Below, in pieces: positions 1-7,137 of a DNA stretch of 28,871 nt. Below the pieces are notes generated by a model. That model had not been told where the DNA came from, made no database searches, and saw only the letters and a program-made list of their open reading frames with translations. Numbering within the stretch: the stretch's first letter is position 1; every line of letters starts with the position of its first letter. Position numbers and translations under genes: made by a program. Origin of the DNA: G021776435 sp046756245 (GTDB lineage Bacteria; Pseudomonadota; Alphaproteobacteria; Caulobacterales; Parvularculaceae); the NCBI GenBank assembly GCA_046756245.1, contig JBHHVZ010000032.1, forward strand, positions 1 through 28,871, read 5' to 3'.

Positions 1-1046
1 CCCATGGCGACGCAGGCGGCGATGATGCCGCCCATGCTGGCCCCGCAGATGAAATCGATCGGCGCGCCGGCTTCGCGCAGCGCCTTGACGGCGCCGATAT
101 GGGCGTAAGCGCGCGCGCCGCCGCCCGAAAGAACGAGACCGATCGAGGTCCCCGCCACCGCGCGCGCCAGACGGTCAAGACAGGCCTCGTCGCGCAAATG
201 AAAAATGCGGTTGGCGTCGACCGCGTCGGCCCACTCGGCGACGACGCCGGCGGGCGCGCCTTCATGAAGCATCACCAGATCGACGAGCCGGAATTTGCGG
301 GCCGGCGATTCGCGCGACGGCGCCAGCGGAAACGGTTTTGACGGCCGCGCGTCGCGGCGCGCAAACACGAAAAACCGGTCTGCGTGCCGCAACACAAATT
401 TGTACCAGGATGAATCGCTGATGCGCGCGCTCAACACCAGAATGTCATGTTCGCATTCTATGTTCTCGAATGTAGATGATTCAGGCGCCGATTCCTTCTC
501 GGCCATGAAATGAACCTTGAGGCCGTAACGCGCCGCGCGCGCGGCGATCCGGCGCACATGCGTATCGATGTCAATCGACGGCGAGGATGCGATGAAAGCG
601 AAAACGCGCGGCGAGGCCTGACCGAAACTCGTTCTCGGATGACGCGCGCGTATGAGAACGTCGCGCGCCAATCGTCCGGCGAGATCGGCGTGTTGCTCAA
701 ACAGCGCATCGAATTCGGCGTGGGGCAGCGCCAGGATCTCGGTGTCGCGGAGCGCGAAAACGGATGCCGAGTGCGCCTCGTCGGAAAGGAGCGCCATTTC
801 GCCGACCGGTTCGCCGGCGCGCACATAGGCGACGACTTCTTCTTCTCCATCCGGTCCCTGCCGAACCACGATGAGACGGCCGGAAAGCACGAAATAGATC
901 GCGTCGGAGGACTCGCCCTGGGCGAAAAGCGCTTTGCCGCCGACCAGCGAAAACCACTGGCCCCGTTCGATGATCGCCTTCAGGGTCGCCGAATCGAGCG
1001 ACCTGAAGAATTCCAGTTCACAGAGGCGGTTAATGACGGGCTGCAT
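1..1046 (-). CDS. cyclic nucleotide-binding / patatin-like phospholipase (partial, C-terminus outside window)
   Basis: The gene reads from 1046 leftward and runs off the window, so about 348 N-terminal residues are visible and the C-terminus is missing. Residues about 1-115 look like a cNMP-binding (CAP-ED) beta-roll, with the runs FAQGESSDAIYFVLSGRL and VGEMALLSDEAHSASV. A linker follows, then a patatin domain begins with the oxyanion loop GGGARAYAHIG and the nucleophile elbow GASMG (Ser337). This is the layout of bacterial neuropathy-target-esterase-like lipases, in which a nucleotide-binding module precedes a Ser-Asp lipase; the catalytic Asp would lie beyond the edge. The start is the ATG 50 bp after the VOC gene, chosen because the beta-roll begins there; no strong ribosome site is visible and the frame stays open upstream. 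Substrate and ligand are not predictable from sequence. It probably ends the minus-strand operon that starts at comF. Confidence 0.85.
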   Translation of the reverse strand, partial: MQPVINRLCELEFFRSLDSATLKAIIERGQWFSLVGGKALFAQGESSDAIYFVLSGRLIVVRQGPDGEEEVVAYVRAGEPVGEMALLSDEAHSASVFALRDTEILALPHAEFDALFEQHADLAGRLARDVLIRARHPRTSFGQASPRVFAFIASSPSIDIDTHVRRIAARAARYGLKVHFMAEKESAPESSTFENIECEHDILVLSARISDSSWYKFVLRHADRFFVFARRDARPSKPFPLAPSRESPARKFRLVDLVMLHEGAPAGVVAEWADAVDANRIFHLRDEACLDRLARAVAGTSIGLVLSGGGARAYAHIGAVKALREAGAPIDFICGASMGGIIAACVAM

Positions 1047-1095
1047 CGTCTTGTTGCTAGCCCTGTCGGCACGGATTGCGCAAGATGCGCGCGCG

Positions 1096-1455
1096 TCACG
1101 ATTTCGATTTGCCGATAAGGCCGATGGTGTTGCCGGCGGGATCCTTGATCCAGGCGAATTCGCGTCCGTCGCCCGTCGGCAGGGGCCCGACGACCGTATC
1201 GCCGCCAGCCCGCTCGACCGCTTCCACGCTCGCCGCGATGTCGTCGGTTTCAATATAGACGGCGACGTAATTATGGGGTTCGTGGCCAAGCGCCGTCAGG
1301 TGGCCATTGACGCCTGTTCCGGCGCCGGTGTCGATTTTATAAGAATTTGGTCCGTAATCGGAAAAAGACCAGCCGAAAACAGTCCTGTAGAAAGCCGTCG
1401 TTGCGTCGGCGTCGCGGCATCCAATCTCGAAATGAACGACTGGATTGTTCGCCAT
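1096..1455 (-). CDS. VOC family (glyoxalase/bleomycin-resistance fold) protein
   Basis: A 119-aa single-domain vicinal-oxygen-chelate protein. The N-terminus ANNPVVHFEIGCRDADATTA, followed by FYRTVFGW, is the typical first beta-alpha-beta unit. The end, EFAWIKDPAGNTIGLIG, is the typical last strand with its acidic metal-ligand region. Such small proteins act as dimeric lyases, dioxygenases or binding proteins, and the substrate cannot be told here. The start at 1455 was preferred over an in-frame upstream codon because a strong ribosome site (GGGGAGGAGG) lies just before it and because homologues start with a short Met-X-N leader. It sits between the DUF1178 gene (30 bp upstream) and the cNMP/patatin gene, in the same direction. 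Confidence 0.85.
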   Translation of the reverse strand: MANNPVVHFEIGCRDADATTAFYRTVFGWSFSDYGPNSYKIDTGAGTGVNGHLTALGHEPHNYVAVYIETDDIAASVEAVERAGGDTVVGPLPTGDGREFAWIKDPAGNTIGLIGKSKS

Positions 1456-1485
1456 CGCCTCCTCCCCGTGCCGGCGCATAAATCG

Positions 1486-1944
1486 TCAGTTGAGTTTTTT
1501 CTTGTCGGCGTCAGTCAGGTCAGCCGGCTTCATTTCTGCGGCCGGCATCGGCGCCACCGGCACGCCTTCTTCGACGAGCTCTTTAACCTCGTTGCGGCTC
1601 GCCTCTCCATAAACGCCGCGCGTTTCAGATTCGCCGTAGTAGATGCGGCGGGCCTCTTCGGGAAAGCGCTCGCCCACATAATCGAAATTCTTTTCGACAT
1701 AATCGCGCGCGCGCCGCACCGCGCCGGCGATATCTTTCTTGACCGCGGCAAGCGATTTTTCCCGTCCGCTTTTTCGTTTCCTGCGGGCGATCGACGGCGC
1801 CATCACCGCTTTCTTCACAGCATCCGATCCGCAAACCGGACAGGACAAAAGCTCCTCTTCCGCCTGCGCGTCGTAATCGGCGCTGTCGCGGAACCAGCCT
1901 TCAAACTCATGGGCGAGGTCACAGATGAGCTGATATTTGATCAT
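1486..1944 (-). CDS. DUF1178 family zinc-ribbon-like protein
   Basis: A 152-aa protein recognised as DUF1178 by its N-terminus MIKYQLICDLAHEFEGWF and the CPVCG knuckle (Cys35, Cys38, with Cys8 near the start), which together suggest a bound zinc. The middle is rich in Lys and Arg and the C-terminus contains a conserved-looking RRIYYGESETRGVYGEAS stretch. The function of the family is unknown. Its ATG overlaps the stop of the nitrilase-family gene by 4 bp (ATGA), so the two are probably translationally coupled. The pair, next to grxC and comF, is a recurring alphaproteobacterial gene order, which argues that it is a genuine conserved gene. Confidence 0.9.
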   Translation of the reverse strand: MIKYQLICDLAHEFEGWFRDSADYDAQAEEELLSCPVCGSDAVKKAVMAPSIARRKRKSGREKSLAAVKKDIAGAVRRARDYVEKNFDYVGERFPEEARRIYYGESETRGVYGEASRNEVKELVEEGVPVAPMPAAEMKPADLTDADKKKLN

Positions 1945-2774
1945 GGCTTTACAATGAGGACTTCGGGATTTCGTTCAAGGGCCAGATTGGGAATTCTTCG
2001 CCGCGCCTCGGCGGCCTTGTCAGGCTCCAGGTCAGCAAATATCACGCCGGGCGCATCATTGTCCGCCTCAGCAAGAATGTCGCCCCAGGGACCGATAATC
2101 AGGCTGTGGCCGTAAGTCTCGCGCCCATCTTCATGCTTGCCGCCCTGCGCCGGCGCTATAATGAAAGCGCCGCACTCGATCGCCCGGGCCCGCAACAGCG
2201 TCTCCCAATGCGCCTCGCCGGTCTGGCGCGTAAACGCCGCCGGCACGCACAACACTTCAGCGCCGGCCTGGGAGAGGGCGCGGTATAGATGTGGAAAGCG
2301 CACATCGTAACAAATAGTTAGTCCGAGTTTCGCAAGCGGCGTTTCAACGCAGACGGCGCGGTCGCCGGCTTCAAAAACATTCGATTCCTTCCAGGTTTCG
2401 CCTTTGGGCAGCGAGACGTCGAACATATGCAGCTTGTCATAAGTGGCCGCCAAGCGCCCGTCCGGCGCGAACAGATAGCTGCGGTTGGCGGCCTTGCGCG
2501 GACCGACCCGCACCACCAGCGAGCCGATCAGCAGCCACAGTCCGTGGGCGCGGGCCGCATCGGCGAAACGGCCGATTTCGTCGAGTCCCGCTTCTTCGGG
2601 CAGATCGGCGAATAATCGATCCGGATCGAGATCGGCGACATTGGTGACTTCCGGCGTGGCGACGAAGGCCGCGGCGCCCTCGGCGGCTTCGCGAATGAGC
2701 GCCAGCGCCGCGTCCGTGTTCGCCGCGCGGGAAAGTCCCGAGCGCATCTGCACGCAAGCCGCGCGAAATTTCAT
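1941..2774 (-). CDS. carbon-nitrogen hydrolase (nitrilase superfamily, Nit/omega-amidase-like)
   Basis: A protein of about 277 aa (282 if the ATG at 2789 is used) with the complete nitrilase catalytic triad. Counting from the longer start these are Glu47 (ATPEVTN), Lys119 (YDKLHMFD) and Cys160 (LTICYDVRFPHLYRAL). The pattern matches the Nit1/Nit2 branch, whose members hydrolyse deaminated glutathione or alpha-keto-acid omega-amides, so a metabolite-repair role in the cytoplasm is likely. Two starts are possible: the ATG at 2774 gives the usual N-terminus KFRAACVQM and leaves 4 bp after grxC, while the ATG at 2789 would overlap grxC by 11 bp. Neither has a good ribosome site, so coupling to grxC translation is plausible. 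It overlaps DUF1178 by 4 bp. Confidence 0.92.
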   Translation of the reverse strand: MKFRAACVQMRSGLSRAANTDAALALIREAAEGAAAFVATPEVTNVADLDPDRLFADLPEEAGLDEIGRFADAARAHGLWLLIGSLVVRVGPRKAANRSYLFAPDGRLAATYDKLHMFDVSLPKGETWKESNVFEAGDRAVCVETPLAKLGLTICYDVRFPHLYRALSQAGAEVLCVPAAFTRQTGEAHWETLLRARAIECGAFIIAPAQGGKHEDGRETYGHSLIIGPWGDILAEADNDAPGVIFADLEPDKAAEARRRIPNLALERNPEVLIVKP

Positions 2775-2778
2775 GGCC

Positions 2779-3039
2779 TTAACCGCCATTCAGCAATCCG
2801 TCGAGTTCGCCGGCGCGCTCGAGCGCCATCAAGTCGTCGCACCCGCCTACATGCGTCTCGCCGATAAAAATCTGCGGATAGGTGCTGGCGCCGTTGGACC
2901 GCGCCATCATCTCACGGCGTTTTTCCGGACCGAAACCGGCTGAAATCTCTATGACCGCAGCGCCCTTCTGGCGCAAAAGCTTCAGGGCGCGGAAGCAATA
3001 ACCGCAAAGCGGCCTCGTATAAATCGTAACAGGCGTCAT
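2779..3039 (-). CDS. grxC: glutaredoxin 3 (class I glutaredoxin)
   Basis: An 86-aa glutaredoxin of normal length. The redox motif is C-G-Y-C (Cys12, Cys15) after VTIYTRPL, where most GrxC proteins have CPYC. The replacement of the motif proline by glycine is seen in some alphaproteobacterial members and may shift the redox potential. The cis-proline loop TYPQIFIGETHVGG and the GCDDL segment that bind glutathione are intact. It reduces protein disulfides and mixed disulfides using glutathione in the cytoplasm. It lies 33 bp after comF and directly before the nitrilase-family gene, the conserved alphaproteobacterial order. An AAGG element about 8 nt before the ATG can serve as ribosome site. 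Confidence 0.95.
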   Translation of the reverse strand: MTPVTIYTRPLCGYCFRALKLLRQKGAAVIEISAGFGPEKRREMMARSNGASTYPQIFIGETHVGGCDDLMALERAGELDGLLNGG

Positions 3040-3072
3040 GAACGAACCTTGCGTATGAAACTTACGATGGCG

Positions 3073-3843
3073 CTATATGGCGTCGAGACCGCCTTTGACA
3101 ACCCGCGCCAAAGCCAGTGCGTCGACCGAGGCCGCGCCCGCTTTCAATAAGGCGCGCGCCGCCGCCGACAGCGTCGCGCCCGTCGTCAGGACATCGTCGA
3201 CGAGGACGATGCGCGCGCCGGCGACGTCGGGAACCGCTTCGGCCCGGACTTCAAACGCGCCGGCCACATTCCGGCGCCGGGCATCGGCCGACAGGTTCTT
3301 TTGCGGCGGCGTCGCACGCTTGCGGGCAAGCGCGGTCATCAGGACCGGAGCGCCGGTCAGCGCCGAAAGCGCGCGCGAAAGGAGCGCCGCCTGGTTGTAG
3401 CGGCGCACGATCAGCCGGCGCCGATGCAGCGGCACCGGCGCCAGAACCGCACCCGCCTCAAGCAGCGGCGCGCCCGCCCGCGCCATCCAGCGCGCAAACA
3501 TCGGCGCGAGCTCCGTGCCGTCCGAATGTTTGAAACGGACGACAAGACCGTGGCTGGCGTCGTCGTAAACCACCGCCGCGCGGGCTCGTTCGAAGGCCGG
3601 CGGCGCGGCGATGCAGGCCGCGCACACTGCGTCCGCGCCGTAATCATGGCCGAACGGAACGCCGCAAACCGCGCACAGCGGTTCATCGATGAAATGCAAG
3701 CCCGCCCACCCGTTCGGGCTCATATCCCCCGGCGCGGAAACGGGCGCGCCCGTGGCCGGGCAATAGGGCGGGATGAGCGCGTCCAGCCAGACGCGCCACC
3801 CTGCGGCGATCCGCTGCCTGAAATGGAGGCCAACCCCAGACAT
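3073..3843 (-). CDS. ComF family phosphoribosyltransferase-like protein
   Basis: A 256-aa ComF protein. The N-terminal zinc-finger-like part has Cys28, Cys57, Cys60, Cys74 and Cys77 (CAVCG, CAAC). The C-terminal half is a type I phosphoribosyltransferase fold with the PRPP loop RIVLVDDVLTTGAT (residues about 211-224). The family is linked to DNA uptake in competent bacteria and to amidophosphoribosyl chemistry, but its biochemical role in alphaproteobacteria is not settled. The open frame runs far upstream without a stop. The start at 3843 (MSGVGLHFRQR) was chosen because the recognisable fold begins there and because a longer version would run antisense through the methyltransferase gene. 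It is divergent from that methyltransferase and heads the operon with grxC. Confidence 0.92.
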   Translation of the reverse strand: MSGVGLHFRQRIAAGWRVWLDALIPPYCPATGAPVSAPGDMSPNGWAGLHFIDEPLCAVCGVPFGHDYGADAVCAACIAAPPAFERARAAVVYDDASHGLVVRFKHSDGTELAPMFARWMARAGAPLLEAGAVLAPVPLHRRRLIVRRYNQAALLSRALSALTGAPVLMTALARKRATPPQKNLSADARRRNVAGAFEVRAEAVPDVAGARIVLVDDVLTTGATLSAAARALLKAGAASVDALALARVVKGGLDAI

Positions 3844-3936
3844 CGCGCCAGCATAGGCGCAAGAGTTTGCGCGGGGCAACAATAGCCGGCGGCGGCGCCA
3901 TTGCCGAAACCGGGCGGGGGCGTTTATCACGCGGCC

Positions 3937-4887
3937 ATGACCGGACCCGTCGCCCCGCCCCTTATATTCGATCGCCGTCTGGTACGCCTGCGACGCGAAC
4001 GATCCGGCGCGCGCTTTGCGGCGCATGATTTTTTGCATCGGCGTGCGATGGCGGAAATCGTCGACCGGCTCGAGACCGTCACCCGCGACTTTCCGCTGGC
4101 TGCGTTTTTCGGCGCCGGAGAGCTTGTTCAAATGCTGACCCCCGCCTGCGGGGTTGGAATCGTCGTCAACGCCGATCTCGCCCGCGGCCGGCTCGCTCCC
4201 GCCTGCGCGGCCGAAGCCGCAAAACCTGTCCTCGGGCCGGCCTCCGGCCGGACCCGGGGGGCGCGGCGACGGCCCGGCTGCGGATTGATCGCCGACGAGG
4301 AACGCCTTCCGATTGCGCCGGAAAGTCTCGACCTCATTGTCAGTATGCTGACGCTCCATTCCGCAAACGATCTTGTCGGCGCATTGGCGCAGGCGCGCCG
4401 CGCGCTCAAGCCGGATGGTCTTTTTCTCGCCGCTTTGTTCGGAGAAGAAACTCTGAAGGAGCTCCGCACCGCTTTTTACGCAGCCGAAACCGAATTGACC
4501 GGGGGCGTCAGTCCGCGCGCGGCGCCGTTCGCCAGCGTGCGCGATCTCGGATCGGCGCTGCAGCGCGCCGGCTTTGCGCTTCCCGTCGCCGACGTCGACA
4601 GGGTAAGCGTGCGCTATGAGGATCCGGCGCGGCTCATTGAGGACCTGCGCGGCATGGGCGAAACAAATGTGCTTCATGAACGCGGGCGCGCGCTTACGCG
4701 CGAGATCGTCGCCGTCGCGTTTGACCGTTTTATCCGGGATGGCGGGCGGGCGCGTTTCGACATCGTCTATCTTACCGGCTGGGCGCCGCATGAAAGCCAG
4801 CAAAAACCGCTAAAGCCGGGCTCGGCGCGCGCATCGCTTCAAACTTCAATCAAGAATTCGCCGAACCGTGAAAGCAGGCGCAAATAA
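3937..4887 (+). CDS. SAM-dependent methyltransferase, BioC/NDUFAF5-like
   Basis: A 316-aa class I methyltransferase-fold protein. The first loop is degenerate (FFGAGELVQML), followed by a ligand-proximal acidic end (IVVNADLARG), the motif VADEE-type segment LIADEERLPIAPESLDLIVS, and the post-motif ALKPDGLFLAALFGEETL. The C-terminal end PHESQQKPLKPGSA is typical of the alphaproteobacterial group next to comF, related to BioC and to the mitochondrial complex I assembly factor NDUFAF5. Whether it methylates or hydroxylates is not known. A proline/arginine/glycine-rich stretch of about 20 residues (roughly residues 98-118) interrupts the usual spacing between the second strand and the ADEE motif, encoded by a GC palindrome. 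The start is the ATG before TGPVAPPLIF; an upstream TTG in the same frame is less likely. Confidence 0.88.
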   Translation: MTGPVAPPLIFDRRLVRLRRERSGARFAAHDFLHRRAMAEIVDRLETVTRDFPLAAFFGAGELVQMLTPACGVGIVVNADLARGRLAPACAAEAAKPVLGPASGRTRGARRRPGCGLIADEERLPIAPESLDLIVSMLTLHSANDLVGALAQARRALKPDGLFLAALFGEETLKELRTAFYAAETELTGGVSPRAAPFASVRDLGSALQRAGFALPVADVDRVSVRYEDPARLIEDLRGMGETNVLHERGRALTREIVAVAFDRFIRDGGRARFDIVYLTGWAPHESQQKPLKPGSARASLQTSIKNSPNRESRRK

Positions 4888-4921
4888 CATTTAGCCGCTG
4901 CGTAGGAACATATTCTAACGC

Positions 4922-4945
4922 GCCCGCCGAATAACGACGGCGGCG
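4922..4945. terminator. GC hairpin between convergent genes, possible terminator
   Basis: CCGCCG (4924-4929) and CGGCGG (4938-4943) can pair around an 8-nt loop, between the end of the methyltransferase and the end of the pilin gene. No T-tract follows on either strand, so intrinsic termination is unproven. Confidence 0.3.
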
Positions 4946-4952
4946 AAAACGA

Positions 4953-5165
4953 TCAGGGCGACGCCATGTTGTCGGAAATCGTGCTGTACATATCCGACGT
5001 CGTGTTCGTGTAGGACTTCACCGCCGCGACGATGGCGAGAAAGATCAGGGAACCGATCAATCCGTATTCAATCGCCGTGGCGCCGTTTTCATCGGCGAGA
5101 AACGCCTGGAGACCCGATGCGGGGCCGTCGTCCAGCGTCGCCGGCTCCATTAACAGGTTACGCAT
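4953..5165 (-). CDS. Flp family type IVb pilin
   Basis: A 70-aa class IVb prepilin. The prepilin-peptidase context is ENG followed by ATAIEYGLIGSLIFLAIVAA. Cleavage is expected after the Gly, leaving a hydrophobic helix with the canonical Glu at mature position 5 (ATAIE) and the Tyr after it. Mature Flp pilins form tad pili that mediate surface attachment. The ATG at 5165 has a ribosome site (GAGGGA about 6 nt upstream) and lies inside the last codons of mutT; an alternative ATG at 5150 overlaps the mutT stop by one base. The 22-residue leader is longer than the usual 10-15, which keeps the shorter start open. No tad assembly genes are in the window, so the gene is an orphan here. Confidence 0.88.
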   Translation of the reverse strand: MRNLLMEPATLDDGPASGLQAFLADENGATAIEYGLIGSLIFLAIVAAVKSYTNTTSDMYSTISDNMASP

Positions 5166-5563
5166 AACAGGTCCCTCAATTGCGCCGCCAACGGCCCGTC
5201 GGCCGGTGGCATTTTGTAACGCAACAGATCCTTCGCCGGCGCCCATTTCAGCGCTTGATGCGCCATGGGCCGCGGCGAACCCGACCACTTGCGGCACGCA
5301 AACAGGGGCATCAAGAGATGAAAGCTCCCGGAATCGTGCGACGCGCAAGCAATCGGCGAAAGACATGACTCGACGACGTCCAGGTCGAGTTCTTCTTTCA
5401 GCTCACGAACGAGCGCGCCTTCCGGCGTCTCACCCTCCTTGAGCTTGCCGCCCGGAAATTCCCACAGCCCTCCCATGGGCTTTTCCGGGGGGCGGCGTGC
5501 GAGAAGCACCCTTCCATCCGCGTCGATCAAAGCGCACGCCGAGACAAGAACGAGCCTTGCCAT
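5150..5563 (-). CDS. mutT: NUDIX hydrolase, MutT-like 8-oxo-dGTP diphosphatase
   Basis: A 137-aa Nudix protein. The Nudix box spans about residues 39-61: GKLKEGETPEGALVRELKEE fits G-x5-E-x7-RE-U-x-EE, with Asp where the box usually has Gly near its end. The N-terminus ARLVLVSACALIDADGRVLL and the WEFPGG segment are typical of MutT, which hydrolyses oxidised dGTP and prevents transversions. An AAGGCG ribosome site precedes the ATG. The 3' end overlaps the Flp pilin gene by 16 bp, so the two are likely on one transcript. The upstream gap holds CtrA-like TTAA pairs. Confidence 0.92.
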   Translation of the reverse strand: MARLVLVSACALIDADGRVLLARRPPEKPMGGLWEFPGGKLKEGETPEGALVRELKEELDLDVVESCLSPIACASHDSGSFHLLMPLFACRKWSGSPRPMAHQALKWAPAKDLLRYKMPPADGPLAAQLRDLLCVTC

Positions 5564-5676
5564 GTTTTCGCCTTATTTTTGTACGGCCAATCACTTACCG
5601 AGATATTGCCAAAGATGATTAAAAAGCCTGAATCGCATCGAAAATTCATCCCTTTTTCATTTTCGTCATCATACGG

Positions 5677-5690
5677 TTAACACCCGTTAA
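5677..5690 (-). promoter_or_regulatory. CtrA-like TTAA pair upstream of mutT-flp
   Basis: TTAA occurs at 5677-5680 and 5687-5690, six bases apart, and again at 5702-5705. The CtrA consensus in this class is TTAA-N7-TTAA, so the spacing is one base short. The site lies about 115 bp upstream of the mutT-pilin start, and Flp pilin genes are known CtrA targets in Caulobacter. The assignment is tentative. Confidence 0.3.
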
Positions 5691-5706
5691 CGCTGAAAGC
5701 GTTAAC
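5686..5706. repeat. perfect 8-bp inverted repeat overlapping the stop of the parvulin gene
   Basis: GTTAACGC (5686-5693) and GCGTTAAC (5699-5706) pair perfectly around a 5-nt loop. The TAA stop of the minus-strand isomerase gene lies in the right arm. No T-tract follows on either strand. It may be a weak terminator, an operator, or both. Confidence 0.5.
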
Positions 5707-6973
5707 GCAATGCGCCGTCTTTACTGTCTCCGGGCGCGCCTGCGGGCGACGGAGAGCCGGTTGCAGGCTCGGATGCATCGGCGCTCTCAGCAGGTTCGAA
5801 ATAGACCACGTCGCTTTTTTCGGCGAGTTGGGCCAGCGTCGAATCGATTGTGCGCAGGGTTAAGAACCGTTCAATATCTGTCCGCACGCGGGCGAAGGAG
5901 GCTCGCCGGGTCGGGCGGCGATCAAGGATTTCGAGAACATGCCAGCCGAACTCGGTTTCGAACGGCGGCGCGATCTCGCCCTTGGCGGCGGCGAACGCTG
6001 CGTGCGAAAACGCCGGCGCCATCATATCTTTCGTAAAATAGCCGATCTCCCCGCCAAGCGGCGCAGTCGCCCGATCAAGCGAGCGTTCGCGCGCCAGGTC
6101 CGCGAAATCGCCCCCCCCGTCGAGCTCCTTGATGACGGCGTCGGCTTCTTCCTTCGTTTCTACGAGAATATGGCGGGCGCGGATTTCGTCGCCAAGCGCG
6201 GTCACGCCCGATTGGGACCGGTAAAGCGCGCGAACCGATTCCGCAGTTACGGCTTCCTTGATGCGCGATTCCATGAAGGCGGCGGCGAGTATGCGGTCGC
6301 GCGCCGCGCCGATGCGTCGGGAAATCGGCGTCGAACGGTGAAGGCCGGCGTCGACTGCGGCCCCGGCCAGAAGGCGCTGCTCAACGAACGCCTTGACGAG
6401 ATCGCGCGCAAAAGCCGCCTCGGCGGTCAAATGCTCGTCTTCGCGCAGCGCGCCCTGGGCGCGCGCGGCAACCTCGACTTCCGAAAGATGCACATAGCGC
6501 CCGTCGACGCGGGCGAGAATCGGGTCTTCGGCGTCGATCGGCGCTTGCTCGCGCTGGCTGGCGCTGTCCGGGCGCCCCGGCGCGCTGCGTAATTCGTCGA
6601 CGATCCACAGCCCGGCCACAATAAGAACAACGCCGGAGCCCGCGCTGTACGCCCTTCCCCATCGCGTCGACAGCCATTCGAAGATCCCGGCGCCGGCGGC
6701 GAACACCCATCCGGCCCCGACCGTCGCGCCGCGCCAGATTGTGAATGCGGCCGCTTTCATCGCCCGCCACAGCGCTGCATCGAGCACGCCGAGAAAGCGC
6801 CATAAGGCGGCGACGGCCCTGGCGAGTCGAATCGCAATCCAAAGGAACCCGGCGCCGAGCCAGTGCAGGACCCGGGCGAGGCCGCGCAGAATGTCCACAA
6901 AGGCGCGCCCGGCCGCAATGAGCGGGCTTTCCCTGGCCGGCGGATCCGGTTTTCTGGTCTCTTCAGTCGTCAT
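5702..6973 (-). CDS. membrane-anchored parvulin-type peptidyl-prolyl isomerase
   Basis: A 423-aa protein with a PpiC/parvulin domain at about residues 263-352: EIRARHILVETKEEAD, GGDFADLARERSLD, LGGEIGYF and FGWHVLEILDRR. A SurA-like helical segment (about 150-255) precedes it and a low-complexity Ala/Pro/Ser tail follows. The first 130 residues contain several Trp- and Ala-rich hydrophobic or amphipathic stretches (about 20-64, 86-100) and a clear membrane segment (112-126), so the catalytic part probably faces the periplasm. The role is folding of exported proteins. It is divergent from secA, a gene order common in alphaproteobacteria and consistent with a shared secretion function. The multi-helix N-terminus is longer than in typical family members. 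Confidence 0.88.
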   Translation of the reverse strand: MTTEETRKPDPPARESPLIAAGRAFVDILRGLARVLHWLGAGFLWIAIRLARAVAALWRFLGVLDAALWRAMKAAAFTIWRGATVGAGWVFAAGAGIFEWLSTRWGRAYSAGSGVVLIVAGLWIVDELRSAPGRPDSASQREQAPIDAEDPILARVDGRYVHLSEVEVAARAQGALREDEHLTAEAAFARDLVKAFVEQRLLAGAAVDAGLHRSTPISRRIGAARDRILAAAFMESRIKEAVTAESVRALYRSQSGVTALGDEIRARHILVETKEEADAVIKELDGGGDFADLARERSLDRATAPLGGEIGYFTKDMMAPAFSHAAFAAAKGEIAPPFETEFGWHVLEILDRRPTRRASFARVRTDIERFLTLRTIDSTLAQLAEKSDVVYFEPAESADASEPATGSPSPAGAPGDSKDGALR

Positions 6974-6993
6974 GCCTGCGCGCCCGCGCTTCG

Positions 6994-7021
6994 TTGACAG
7001 GTCCAGCGCCCCTGCTTATCT
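6994..7021 (+). promoter_or_regulatory. candidate sigma-70 promoter for secA
   Basis: A perfect -35 box TTGACA (6994-6999) is followed 16 bp later by TTATCT (7016-7021). This would give a leader of about 110 nt before the secA ATG. It lies in the 164-bp gap between the divergent isomerase and secA genes. No experimental start is known. Confidence 0.45.
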
Positions 7022-7137
7022 CTCCGGCGGCCCCCAACGGCCTATGAATATATAGCCCGACCGCCAGCAATTCCGCCGGCCTGCGGCGCGTCGACGGCGC
7101 CGCCGCGCCGATCATCGTTTCACAAGGTGCACCATTC

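Noticed and set aside
3844..4803. Long minus-strand frame continuing upstream of comF, giving a 576-residue reading
   Set aside because: It runs antisense to the methyltransferase gene, lacks any recognisable domain upstream of MSGVGLHF, and is a GC-rich shadow.
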